Below, piece by piece: positions 32,740 to 43,229 of a stretch of DNA of 64,000 nucleotides (the stretch's first letter is position 1; each line of letters opens with the position of its first letter). The notes beneath the pieces were generated by a model, which saw nothing but the letters and a program-made list of their open reading frames with translations, was not told where the DNA came from and ran no database searches. The position numbers were made by a program, and so were the translations under genes. The DNA comes from Fistularia commersonii (lineage: Eukaryota; Chordata; Actinopteri; Syngnathiformes; Fistulariidae): positions 3,265,501 to 3,329,500 of the forward strand of contig JBBMNZ010000027.1 in NCBI GenBank assembly GCA_037954325.1, in the 5' to 3' direction.

Positions 32740-33360
32740 CTAAATACTTTAAAGATGTTATTTGCCACTCAGATACACATATTTATTTATTTTTTTGTTT
32801 TCTTCACTGCAGCATTAAACAACAAACCTGGGTTTCCTTCCATGTCACTGCTGACTCTCTCAAATTCCACGAGTTTGAAGACATCAGCGGCGGTATGTGA
32901 TTGCATTACATAAATCTATATGTGTGTATATATATATATATGGCACATTTAATGAGAATTGCCAAAGAATGATATGAAAAGTATTATCATTTTATTTCAT
33001 TTCATCGGGCAAAGTTTGCATGACGATAGAAACAAATGTTCCAATGCCGGACGAGCCACCTTCTTCACCTGCACTTCAATCTGTGATGTGAAGCAAGTCA
33101 CGTTTAAAGAGGCTGATAGCTTTTGTCAAAATGACAGGCAATTAGAAAGGCCTGGTCCGAGGGTCTGTATACTAAATGAAAGCCATTTGATAAGCCAGAG
33201 TCATACATGTTAGTTCTGGAACTCCATTTTGCTCCTGGACAGCCCGAAATTAAATATCCTCGAAGTCCATTAGGCTAAACAGCCTAAGGAAAGACTCACA
33301 CCACAGAAAAATTACTGTAAAGTCAGATAATCATGCTGCAAATCAATTATGCATGAATTA
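32740..33360. promoter_or_regulatory. Conserved-element-like block
   Basis: Smooth sequence apart from a TA run at 32926-32941. It includes AAAGAGGCTGATAGC, AGGCAATTAGAAAGG and AATCAATTATGCATG. The candidate exon at 32813-32892 lies inside. Confidence 0.42.
32813..32892 (+). CDS. Candidate 80-nt internal exon, unknown gene
   Basis: A long T-rich tract ends in CTTCACTGCAG before 32813, and 32893 starts a consensus-like donor GTATGTG. The 80 bases between are open in one frame for 26 codons. The residues begin IKQQTWVSFHVTADS and continue to EFEDISG, with one base left over at each end (phase 1 in, phase 1 out). The residue mix (Trp, Phe, His, acidic) looks protein-like, but I recognise no family. 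No companion exon in matching phase was found nearby, and the region also looks like conserved non-coding DNA. A chance match or a non-coding RNA exon is equally possible. Confidence 0.2.
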
Positions 33361-33735
33361 TATTTTTCTTAGACTGGGTAAAATGTCCTGCGCTAATTCC
33401 CCCAAGTATACAATACTCATTACGTGAGAGAGTGCATCCGTACACCTGTCATTCAAATGAGCATTTCCGCAAAGACGAATCGTTCCGGTGCCACCGGCGC
33501 GAATGAGTGTTGGGACGGAGGGATTTTCTCGGCGTGCAGGGGCCACGGGCTACGCCTAGGCTTCAAGAAAACGCCCTTTGAAATTAAAAATACATCTGCA
33601 AGAGTGGTAGCGGTGCAGCAAGTGTTGACCTCTCGACCCAGCCTGTCTCACCCACGGGCCTGTTGAGCCGGCCGAACCGTCGCGCCGTACGGCACAGACA
33701 TCCCATAATGAGCGCCGCCGCAAATGTAGCGGGCA
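33361..33735. other. Unassigned, partly CpG-rich
   Basis: Smooth at 33361-33480, then CpG-containing. The plus frame 33424-33666 has no domain. Confidence 0.45.
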
Positions 33736-34620
33736 GTATTTCCAGGCTCGGCACAGTGAGTGCTAATAACCTGATCCTCGTGCGAGTGACATTGGGTGAC
33801 TGGTCAGTTTATGGTCTGTATGCATTTGCATCCATTATCTCTCACTCTCTTCACATAAATATACATATATGCGTCTCAGTGCATGCACTAAGCGAGGCTC
33901 ATTAAATCTGCACTATATATCAGATGATCAAATAAATCCCCGGCCCTTTCCTTCTTTCAGACTCGACTGTCACTTCATGATGGGCCCCGACTGATGGGCC
34001 CCTCTTATATTACATGCAACTCAATCCACGCTCGCACACTAATTTGTTCTATTTGCCCCCTTTTTCGGCTCTGCTCTGGTGTGTAACCGAGCCCTTGAAT
34101 ATATACAAATTTAATAGAGTTGATAGAATCATTATCAAATTCGGATCGATATAAATTTAGCACCGGTGCCTATAAAAAGGCAGCGATATTGAAATACAAC
34201 GCCGTCTGCGCTCTTTCATTCTTGTGCCCGCAACTGACGGCTTTCCGCCATCAGACATGATTTACTAGACAGGCACATTACAGCTAATATGACTCTCACA
34301 AAACAGCCTTTATTAATGCATGAGAGACTCTTTTATCCCGGAGAAGTTTTCATTGGCAAAGCAGTAATCATTGTACCTCAGACAACACACAGAGACGCCC
34401 CTCCCCTTTACCTTGCAAGAATCCGCAACACCACTGAGGTCAGATCCAGGCGAGCCTGTGTGAAGCTGGTCGGAAAAGATACAGTCCAAGCTGTCTGGAT
34501 AGTCAAAGACTACATATATATGTATGTCTATATATTTCAATTCCTGTATAGTTTAATCTAATCAAATGCTGTAGGCTGATATTGGCTCTGAACAACAAAA
34601 TACAGCTGTTGTTTTCATCT
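33736..34620. promoter_or_regulatory. Long conserved-element-like block
   Basis: Contains GTATGCATTTGCATCC near 33819, AGTGCATGCACTAAGC near 33878, CTCATTAAATCTGC, AGATGATCAAATAAATC, AATAGAGTTGATAG, GCCTTTATTAATGCATG near 34308 and GGCAAAGCAGTAATCATTG near 34355. A 90-codon open frame (34289-34561) overlaps the last part but ends in simple sequence and has no domain. Confidence 0.45.
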
Positions 34621-34624
34621 GGGG

Positions 34625-34843
34625 CGATTGGGGGCGTTGTGGTGCAGGAGGTCGAGGAACCTAACGTTCCCGGTTCGATTCCCGGCTCCTCCTAGTGTGT
34701 CGAAGTGTTGTCGAGCGAGACACTGAACCCCTAACTGCTCCCCTGGCGCTGGTGGACGGCAGCCTACTGCTCATGGTTCATCTATGACGGGTTCATTGCA
34801 GAGAACGAATTTCCCCAAGGGGATTAATAAAGGATTGTTCGTT
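34625..34843 (+). mobile_element. tRNA-derived fish SINE with LINE-like tail
   Basis: B-box GGTTCGATTCC (34672-34682) follows a weak A-box near 34640. The body holds GAGACACTGAACCCCTAACT. The 3' end has the GCAGAGAACGAATTTCCCC word followed by AAGGGGATTAATAAAGG. That tail is shared with a fish LINE clade that mobilises such SINEs (from recall). Nearly full length, moderately diverged, and of another family than the copy at 32.3 kb. Confidence 0.8.
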
Positions 34844-34844
34844 C

Positions 34845-35258
34845 ATCCTATCCGATCCCATCGTCATCAGCCAAGAGGTGGTCTTCGACCTGGATCGGGC
34901 GCCGGACGATCGCAGGGCCGCATATGGAGATATACCACCGTTCACACTTCATCTAGAGAATTCCAACCACGGACCCTCTTGTTTACAAGTTATATTGAGA
35001 CGTACCACCGTTCACTCTGTCATTCATGTGTCATGCAGAAACCTACACTATCTCTCTTTTACATGTTTGGGCAATTTAGGGCCTCCAGTGAACTTTCTGC
35101 ATGTTTTTGGGTTGTGGGACATGGGAATGCCTGGAGGAAACCCTGGCAGGCACGAGGAGAACATGGAGACTCAACATAGAAGCCCCCCAGGGACTCAAAC
35201 CAGGGACCTTCTTGCGAAAGTGCGGACGAAGGGTTAACTGCTGCGCCACGTGCCGCCA
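34845..35258 (-). mobile_element. tRNA-derived fish SINE, minus strand
   Basis: On the minus strand the head lies at the right: A-box reverse near 35236-35248 and B-box GGTTTGAGTCC (35191-35201). The AAACATGC word lies near 35097, and then come at least two copies of the GAGA(T/C)-x-ACC-x-TTCAC body unit (34928-35030). Same family as 32276-32700. It meets the neighbouring SINE tail to tail with almost no gap. Confidence 0.78.
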
Positions 35259-35259
35259 C

Positions 35260-36079
35260 AGCCATTCTTAAAATGGTGGAAAAAAGGAGTAAATGTTTCA
35301 AAACGTCACTCCATTAAATCCCTTTTTAATTTCCTTTTTAATTAGCATTGACGTATTTTTGAGATATAATTTTGATAATAACAGAGCTCCTGATAGCACA
35401 CCAGTGGAAAATCCTCAGATTTTTACCTCTGAGTAATTTGGATATAAAAAAAAAAGAAACGATTATATTGTGTATATAATAAGAGCCAAAATCCAGTTTT
35501 TCTTCAACAGCATCAGTATTTTTTAACAGTACCTGTGTTATCCTGTCAGCGCCTCCCCGACAAAGTCACTTCCCTATAAACTTTCTATCTAGTTTGATGA
35601 ACTCAAGGAAACTTTCCTCATTTAACAGGAATCAATATTCTACAAGTCTTCCCAGACTTCCTGTGCACCTCTCGGTAACAGCATTAGACCCCCGCACAAA
35701 TGATCCATTGCGAGGAAAATTTTAGGGTTGACTTCTATTCCAATAACCTACATTCTGACAGAGGCTGTCACATTATAAAGTCTGAATATGGTTTCAAGAA
35801 TTGTAAATTATATCTGTGATTGAGTTTTATTCAAGTGGTCAGCAGGTAGCTCATTCCTCTAAGAAAGCCCCAGGCGTGGAGGTGGTCAGCGGGGACCGGC
35901 TTCACAACATCTCGCCTGTTGGTGGGGGGTTAGACGGGGTAGAGGAGAGGATCCCATTGAAGACTCCAGATTCATTTAAGTCCGGAGTAATGTATTCGCG
36001 TTTCACCCGGGAGCCGCCGATTGCGGCGAGAATGATTTTTCCGAATCCCCCGTTGCAGCGCGAGGATGCTTAAAAGCCC
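35260..36079. other. Unassigned non-coding
   Basis: AT-rich to about 35860, then mixed. No gene is seen. A short smooth part at 35740-35830 may be regulatory. Confidence 0.45.
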
Positions 36080-36300
36080 GCTTTTGTTTTGAATTTGGAA
36101 AGCGGCCATCCGTATTACCAAGATCACAGACGCCCGGCGTGCCGATCGAGCCGAAAGGTCAAGGGTCGGGTGTCGACACGGGCCGACCCCGGTGTCGGCC
36201 GGTGCGGCGCGGCATCTGATCTCCGCGCGCGGCACAAAGACTCGCAGCTCTCGAGGGTCCCGGCATCGAGTTAAAGTCAAGGGCAGCCTTTTCAGCACGG
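36080..36300. other. CpG-rich patch with tandem palindromes
   Basis: High CpG density. GTGTCGACAC (36170-36179) is a perfect 10-bp palindrome. Directly after it GGCCGAC (36181-36187) pairs with GTCGGCC (36194-36200) around six bases. No promoter or exon is recognisable. Confidence 0.5.
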
Positions 36301-37495
36301 ATGAAGACAGGAAGCGGCGACACTCTCGGAACCGGCTCGATCTTTTGCCAGCGAGCGTCACCTTTTGATACGCGGCGAGAACTTTACACGCCATCAAACC
36401 CAACCGGTTCTTTTTCCTTCCTCAGCCTAACAACATGCTCGGAAGTAAAGCGCCAAATGATGTCAATAGTCGGATCGATACCCCGGGATGTCTTGGTTTC
36501 CCCCCCGCGGCAAATAAAGAGCATTAGACGGATCCTCCAGGGCAGATTCCTTACTAGAATTCCTCCAGCCTGCACACTCCGCTGCCACCGCTGAGGGACA
36601 GCTAATGTCTGTCGCCACCGCAACCCCCCGTCCTTTCCCCCGCCTTCTAATGTGTAGCTGATCTACACCTGCTGGGATCAGAGTTGCATAGGTACGTGTT
36701 GAACGCTGACACCATCAATCACCCAGCGGGCGTTTTTATTACTCTTTAAGATACACTTAAAACATTCAACGGGATCTCACAACATAACCCCACCAGGGAT
36801 TCTCACAGAAGACAAAGTTGGCATCTCGCGGCGGCTCTATGCTCACATATTTGTTATTGTGCTGAGAAAATAAAAATAAAAAGTTTTTCTACGAGAGAAA
36901 GGGGCCGATAAATTTAAATTTCCGGGAGATTCACCGGTAACCTACGACCACTCCATCCCGTTGGCCTCGCTCCACGAGGTGACTGATCGCGGGAGGCCGG
37001 CGCTCTCCGTGGTGCTTAATTCACCTGACGGGTAAACATGCAAAGGAAGTCGTTCCTTTACGATACCGGTTCACTCGGCGCGTGTTTCATTTTGTTTGTG
37101 AACGCAGAAATGATTGAACGCGGTCGTCATCTCCGCGACTACGGCGGCACACAAAGTCAGATCTTCAGAGTTTCCAACTACTCCAAAATAAAATACTAAG
37201 AAAAGAGAAAGAGTTTGCTTTCGGATGGGGTCGGTGACCTGTTGGCGCAGCGTTGCTTTCTTCCCGACCTTCACGCCCCGCGCTTTGTTTGCGAGAGCAG
37301 ACGAAAGTTTTTAATCAGAAGAGCCGAGCGGGCGGGGAGGGGAGGGGAGTGTGAATGAATTGTTGTGAAACTAAAAATAAAATCCAAACGAGTAGTATTC
37401 GTGAAGTATCCTCTCCGCCGGCGGCCTGTAAAGCGCAGGGCTCGGGGAGAGGAGATGCCCCTCGCCCCCCCTGCCCCCCCCCCAGGTCCCTCGGC
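36301..37495. other. Unassigned non-coding
   Basis: Mixed composition. 36440-36560 is smoother. CpG-rich at 36940-37010 and 37410-37490. Open frames up to 97 codons have no domain. Confidence 0.45.
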
Positions 37496-37499
37496 CAAG

Positions 37500-37612
37500 C
37501 TCCGTAATGGACACAGTCGCTCTAATTCCCCTTCAATTCTCACCTAAAATTGAAAGCCGCCAAATGCAACCTTAATTACACACCACCCAATCAGAGCTTA
37601 AGTGTGACCTCT
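37500..37612. promoter_or_regulatory. Strong small conserved-element-like block
   Basis: CTCTAATTCCCCTTCAATTC, CTAAAATTGAAAG, CCTTAATTACAC, CCCAATCAGAGC and GCTTAAGTGTGACC (NKX2-like AAGTG plus a half nuclear-receptor site) crowd into 110 bases. CAATTCTCACCTAAAATTG also forms a loose dyad. Confidence 0.47.
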
Positions 37613-37685
37613 GCCCCCCCCACACACACACACACACACACACACTCACAGCTTCGCTGGCATCCCTTTTTTTTTTTTTTTTTCC
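37613..37685. repeat. C-run, (CA)n, T17
   Basis: C7 then CA to about 37649; T17 at 37667-37683. Confidence 0.92.
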
Positions 37686-37689
37686 GATC

Positions 37690-38555
37690 CCCGGGAGAAG
37701 AATGAATGCAAAGCCCCCTCCCGACCCCGCCACCCCCATCCGCCCTCCCGAGGTCTATATTTCACCGGGGAGTAAACAGATCTGAGGAATATGAGATGGA
37801 CACATTATGTATATAGGATGTAAGTGGGAGATTTAAGGAGCAGCCTGCTGGGTCAGCACAGGGTGTAGCGAGAACGAGAGCGGATCAAGGAACGAGCGGC
37901 GTTAGAGAAATCACCTTATATACCGCGCCGGCAAAGTCCGTCGGTGCAAATTTAATTATTTCATCCGGTGAGCGGCCCCTCTCCTCTTTCTGTTCTTTGT
38001 GAAAAACAGATGAACGCTTGGGTGTCGGCGCGAGCTGTTTGCTTTCCACCAAATGGACGCAATGAGACTGTAAATTAATTAAGATTGTCTTTTTTTTCCG
38101 CTCCTTCCGCCCCCGCTCTCCGTCGAGCACGAGGTGTCTCCTCGAAGGAGACAAATAAGCCCGGGAAGTCTGACGGCAACTACCGTAAAACGCGCAGCTC
38201 TTTTTCCAACCTCTCCGATCACATGATCAGGGTGTCTGCAACACATCCCCGGCGTGGGGAGGGAGGGGCTGGGAGCGTGCGGCTCACCACCATTTTGTGC
38301 GGGTACCTGGCTGCTTTTGTGCGAGTACCTGGCTGGTTGTGTTTACCTGCGTTAATAAACAGCTCGGGGGGGGGAAACCCGCGTGACATTTCATCGGGTG
38401 AGTTTTAGCGACGTCGCAGGCGATGCGGGCGGATTGCTTTAGGAGGATAAACGGACGCCGCGGAACGGGGCGCGTCCTGGATCTTACATTGTGCATTTCC
38501 TCCCTCTCTCTCCGTCTGGCTCGGCTCCCGGCAGACCCCTCTCCTCCCCGCCGTC
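37690..38555. other. Unassigned, one tandem duplication
   Basis: 37780-37860 is smooth (ATTATGTATATAGG). CpG-rich at 38430-38560. A 22-bp unit is directly duplicated at 38293-38336. No gene is supported. Confidence 0.45.
38293..38336. repeat. 22-bp direct tandem duplication
   Basis: Units 38293-38314 and 38315-38336 differ at two positions (unit bases 10 and 22). Each holds GTACCTGG. Confidence 0.9.
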
Positions 38556-38559
38556 CGAC

Positions 38560-38650
38560 GTGTGAGGCGCATATGGTGCAGTGAAATTGTTGTCTGCGAG
38601 AGCATGCCTCTGCCTGTCCAGACTTCATCAGAGGGATTAAAGAAGGGGAT
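38560..38650. promoter_or_regulatory. Small candidate regulatory block
   Basis: Smooth sequence with GCATATGGTG E-box and AAATTGTTGTC; bounded by G12 at 38651-38662. Confidence 0.38.
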
Positions 38651-38728
38651 GGGGGGGGGGGGATCAAAATAAAATGACCCTCCACCACCAACCCCTCCTC
38701 CTCCACACACACACACACACACACACAT
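38651..38728. repeat. G12 run and (CA)n
   Basis: G12 at 38651-38662; CA at 38704-38728. Confidence 0.92.
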
Positions 38729-38734
38729 AGTGGC

Positions 38735-38974
38735 ACACATGCTCTGTTTTAAGTAGAGTGGAACATCAGATGACAGCGAGGGCTCGCTCGCCGGTGATCA
38801 ACGGTTTGCGGGGAAAGGTTGCCCGGTCGTGGAGCCGGGCTGCATTTATTTGGCTCTGACAAGGGCTCGCTACAAAGGGAAACCAAATTACAGACCGTGC
38901 AGCTCTGCCCGCCATGCAGCCGGTGAAGTTCGCTTAAAAGCTGCATCCAATTAAAAGAAAAGTGACTCCGTGGT
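38735..38974. other. Unassigned non-coding
   Basis: Smooth at 38860-38965 (GCATCCAATTAAAAG). No gene is seen. Confidence 0.45.
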
Positions 38975-39018
38975 GCGGCGGCAGCGGCGGCAGCGGCGGC
39001 AGCGGCGGCAGCGGCGGC
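38975..39018. repeat. GCGGCGGCA 9-bp repeat, 4.9 units
   Basis: Exact nonamer period in frame with CAG/GGC-type triplets. Confidence 0.95.
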
Positions 39019-39024
39019 TCTCTT

Positions 39025-39765
39025 TTATGATTACGTGGCTCCCTCCTCTGATGTATTCTTTCGAATCACATCAGCGGAGGGGAGAAAAGTGTTGCAGCAT
39101 GCAGATGGGAGAGAACCTAAGGATGTGTTGGTTTGCTTTTTGAAAAAAAATATATCAGGGAGTAAATGCACGTAGGCCCTTCGAACACAGTCTAATAAGC
39201 TTCACCGAATGGAATGCAGAATTGTTCTGGGGAACATGCTGTCGCCCGGCTGTGCAGAATTAGCCCGGGCATTTTTCCGCCATATAAAAAGCAGACGCGT
39301 AAAAGTTACGCACTTATGGCGTCATTAGCATTTCCGGGCGCCGCGATTAAATTCAGAAACGTCGTCGATACGGGCGCGGGTGTCACGAGGCCGAGCTTTG
39401 CGCCGTTCCAAATAAATGGGGGAGAAGCATTTAAGGGCCGCTCGGCGTGGAAATTGAACGTAAAAGTCAGGCTTCTGTCAGTGCATACAGATGTGGTTTT
39501 ACAGTGATCCTGCTAAATTCAAGTAAATAAGGATCTATTCCGCGGTATATTCTGGGATTTGCCAGGCACTGGGTCTGGCCCTGCGTTTGAGAGACAAAAA
39601 GCAGTCTTGACATTTTGCCCGGCTAGCAGATAATATTTGCTGTTCAGAGACTGGCTTTCTTTTGTTCCAGGTTTTTATAAACCCAAGACACTTGAAATTT
39701 AAACTCAGTTCAAGAAATATTATTTGCCACAGGGCAAGGTAAATCTCTTGGCGGGGCCGTTCAAA
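39025..39765. promoter_or_regulatory. Candidate regulatory block
   Basis: 39170-39480 is smooth (CAGTCTAATAAGC, CAGAATTAGCCC, GGCGTCATTAGC, GCGATTAAATTC). 39540-39700 continues with GATAATATTTGC. The 97-codon frame 39214-39507 covers it without a domain. Confidence 0.4.
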
Positions 39766-40475
39766 GGGTTGCCCCGGGTTTGTTTACAATTGATCTTATT
39801 TAAAAGTGGATTTTTTGTTTTACTTTTCAAAGACATACTTTCTGCCATGATCTTGCGGGTCAAAGGAGTGATGAATTCTACTTTTCCAGTTGAAGCAAAA
39901 GTAAAGTTATATAATCACAAGATAATAACACAGAGAGCCATGTTGCGCCTCTGGTTCTTCCAGAAACTCGCTACTTGCAAATGAAAGAATTTAAAACACA
40001 TGCAAGCAAACGTCAACATCAACAGCAGCTTTAAAAAAAAGGAAAAAAGACAGAGGAACGAGAACATCCCTGGCGAGAAAGCAAATGGGCTATATTTAAA
40101 TTTCCCCTTAAACCATTAATTCTCGTGATTCACAGATACATAACAGAGATCGAGCAGAGATTGAATTTCGTGTGCGTGTGTCTGCGCGCACGTGTTGCAC
40201 AATGAAAAGTAAATGACCTATAAACTTCTTAAAACAGCTGTTTAGCGCTTTTGTTTTGGGCAGGACGTTAACCCTTTATCCTTCGAGGGAACAAATGACC
40301 ACAAAGGAGCGCGGCGGACGGCTGGCGAGGGGGAGCCGGGGGGCCAGAAGGAGGGGTGGAGGGCGGGAGATGCACAAAAGCCGAAAAACGGAGAGTTAAG
40401 CGCGTTCCTGTCAGCCTCTGCTGAACAACTGCGGACGCCATGAGCGGTGAAACTCGACGGCGTTGTTAATCTGCA
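39766..40475. other. Unassigned non-coding
   Basis: AT-rich to 40150, CpG-rich 40290-40450. Short TGTG/CGCG near 40170-40195. No gene is seen. Confidence 0.45.
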
Positions 40476-40496
40476 TTTTTTTTTTTTTTTTTTTTT
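40476..40496. repeat. T21 homopolymer
   Basis: Twenty-one T. Confidence 0.95.
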
Positions 40497-40499
40497 ACA

Positions 40500-41415
40500 T
40501 CCCTCGACTTCCGCTTTCATGCAACTTCAACACGTGCGGAGAATGAGAAGAGGAACCTGGGAAGTGTAGTCACCCCAGGGGGATGACCTCCCCCTGGTTG
40601 CGGGGGGAGAGGGGGGGTCCCTGGCCTCTTCTAACGGGACGGTGATACAGGAGGAGGTCACAGGCCACAGAGCCCGTTTAAAGCTTGCTGTTCCTGAGGA
40701 ACCAGACAGACAAGTGGAGGGCACAGCAGCAGGGATGGCTTTGTAAAAACTCCTTCATCCGGCCCACACCTGGGGGTAAGCCCACGGGCCAACCAGACCC
40801 ACACTACACACACACTACACACTCTCACACACACATTGGAAAGCCTGGCTCAACTGAATTCATAATATTGGATAATCTTTTATTTTTTCTTTAATGGGAA
40901 GATACTTTGTTACCATGCTAATGACATTTGATCCCGAGTGGGTTTAATGCATCCGAATTAAGATGAATTATTTTCCTCGTCTGTGACGACGTGCATGTTT
41001 TCTCTACGCTGTGAAGCAAACGTTCTCCAAAAACGATCTGAATCAACATGTATGATCGGGAGTTTAATTTACTCCCGATGAAGAGATGCAACCCGGTTTA
41101 AATATTTGGAGTTTAAACTACTTGTGTTTATTTTTTGCAAACAAAAAAACACAGCGGACTCTATAGTGAACCGCGCTTTAACGATAATTTCACGGACGGG
41201 ACGGCGGCAGTACGTGGAATATGAAAAGGCCCGGGTCGATGCTAATGCTAATACTGTTAATAAGGCTGGGCCTAAAAATTACAAGAGGTCCGGTTTGACT
41301 ACATCAAAAGACAAAAAAAAACAGAAAAGAGTGAAATAATCCTGCCGGAAGTGACAGAAGAAAAATCTGCATATGCGTGCGGAGATGCGGAAAAGATGCG
41401 GCTGCCTTCGGCGGC
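40500..41415. other. Unassigned; hairpin and ETS motif
   Basis: CA-like run at 40799-40836. A 9-bp inverted repeat lies at 41055-41079. GCCGGAAGTG (ETS) lies at 41344-41353. The 77-codon frame 41106-41339 is Lys/Arg-rich with no domain. Confidence 0.42.
41055..41079. other. Perfect 9-bp inverted repeat
   Basis: ATCGGGAGT and ACTCCCGAT are exact reverse complements around TTAATTT. The loop holds a homeodomain-like TTAATT. Confidence 0.6.
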
Positions 41416-41419
41416 CTTG

Positions 41420-41835
41420 AAGAGAGGGGGGAAAAATCAGCGCCGATATCATGTGGCCCTCCTGTACCCCTATTGTTGTTACGGAATACGGGGTGATGTC
41501 AGCTCGCTCTCGGATGCCCCCAAATCCTAGGTGACTGCTGAGTGGGAGTGTGTAATCAGTCCTGGCAGAGTGCTGGTTAATGGGGGGCACGGGGCCATGG
41601 GGTTTCACATGTATTCATGCGTGTGGCGTGGCGCCCGGACCCGGGGTGACACTCCCTTCATTCCCGCCGCCTCGGGCCAGGATTAGGATTGCGCCCAGCC
41701 CCGGAGAGCCGGGGCCATAATGCAAAATCATTTTCATATTAACCTCATCTCTCCTCTCCAGGCCTGACGGTGGACAGGCCTCCTCTCTTTGGTGCTCAAA
41801 TTATCCTCAATTACTGAGGAAAGGCCAGGCGAGGG
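41420..41835. promoter_or_regulatory. Strong conserved-element-like block
   Basis: Smooth through 41440-41620 (GCGCCGATATCATGTGG, CCCCTATTGTTGTTACGG, GTGTAATCAG) and 41690-41830 (ATTTTCATATTAACC, AAATTATCCTCAATTACTGAGG). Confidence 0.43.
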
Positions 41836-42300
41836 GATGTCACCTAACCTTCACCATCTGTTAGGTTCAAAGCTTCAGCAGCCGGCCAGCCCGGCTGTCT
41901 CCTGCTTCCCCCTGACCTTTTTCCGCCGCGGTCAGCCCCTGCACCCCGCACCCCCTCCGCCCTCCTCCACGCAACGCGACGCACCCACGATAGTCCAGTT
42001 ATCTCTGGACACAGCTGGGAAGTGCGAGCGCGCACGTCGCATTAAGGCGTGGAAAAGGTTATGTCATGCTACTTTTGACGCAAGTCCGCAAACAATAACT
42101 CCCTCCGGCCTCCGGAGATTTTTGTCAAGAAATGCATTTTATAACCTAAATGCATGATTATAGAAATCAAATTGCACATCATGTAAAAACTGTATTTTTC
42201 TCTTCCAATCTGGTCAAACGACATTTCATGTGGTCACCTGCACCGCAAAAGTTGCCTTCAATTAAACAGCCATCCATATTTGAAACCGTGCTGGTGAAAT
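41836..42300. other. Unassigned non-coding
   Basis: Pro-rich frame at 41789-42157 follows C-rich sequence. AT-rich after 42140. No gene is supported. Confidence 0.45.
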
Positions 42301-42860
42301 ATTGAAGAGCTTTTTTTTTCCCCTCCCACAGTGAATGCAACCCTTAATAATGCAGGCCGTGTTTTCTGTTTGTTTTGAGCCCGCGCGTTTTAGCAGTTCC
42401 ACAGTGTCCATTTGGATTTTCCAGTCTGTCTAGCCACTCGGGAGGGCCCCCTTTTCGCAGGTCATCTGGCAGGACCCGGTGGCTCCGGAATAACTTTTAA
42501 TAAGTCTGCTGAATAATAGATAAAGTGTTGGCTAAAATCAAAGCGGGAGGAGGTGGGCTGAGGACAGCAGGGCTGCAGGGACAGACAACAAGCGCGTCCC
42601 AGACGCCTCTCGGTCCGGTCTCTGGCTTCCCCTCCTCTCCAGACGCCGACTCTCTGGGGTCAGAGGTCATGAACATGACCTTGTTTGGCCCCCCCCAGGA
42701 GAACGATGGGTTGGCTTGGGATGTAATTTGGGATTTACTCCGTGGGAGGCGGCCCCCCTGTCTTAGGCCACATTAAGCCTCATTATCTGAGCACGACGTC
42801 ACAATCCATCCAATAATATATTTCCCTCGTTTCGTAACATCTTAGCACTCCAGATGTCAA
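42301..42860. promoter_or_regulatory. Strong conserved-element-like block
   Basis: CCCTTAATAATGC, CTTTTAATAAGTC, GAATAATAGATAAAG, AAATCAAAGCGG (TCF/LEF-like) and later GTAATTTGGGATTTAC, GCCTCATTATCTGAGC. Few repeats over 500 bases. Confidence 0.43.
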
Positions 42861-43228
42861 TTTTCATTTCATTTTTTTATCGCCAATCCAGGCATTAAAA
42901 TATTTTTCCTATAAATCAAGTATTGAGATACTTATTTCTTATAAATATGATCACGTTTGAATAATATCAAATATTGATTACATTTAAAATGTAAATTTGC
43001 TCCCACCCAATTCACTTCCTGTTTTTTTTCCGGCCCTGATCGCCAGGCAAAATCAACCCGGGTAAACCGACCAATTCACAAAGATCAACATTTGATTATT
43101 TGTTTAATGAATTATTTGTTCATTAATTAATTTCCAAAACACCAATTTGGCCCTCGATTTTTTTTTTTGTCTTACATAAGTGAAGGCATAACACAAAAAA
43201 AAAAAGAATAAATATTCCCGCTGAATTT
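42861..43228. other. AT-rich spacer
   Basis: ATTTAAAATGTAAAT-type partial palindromes near 42980, GTTCATTAATTAATTTCC near 43119, T and A runs. No gene is seen. Confidence 0.5.
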
Positions 43229-43229
43229 T

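Noticed and set aside
34289..34561. 90-codon frame in a smooth block
   Set aside because: Attractive start but it runs into ATATAT/GTATG simple sequence; lacks splice signals and domain.
34672..34682. B-box as a sign of a tRNA gene
   Set aside because: Context (weak A-box, long body, LINE-like tail) shows a SINE, not a functional tRNA; no cloverleaf with a proper acceptor stem.
39214..39507. 97-codon plus frame with fairly protein-like residues
   Set aside because: No acceptor, no Kozak-like start support and no recognised domain; lies in motif-rich smooth DNA.
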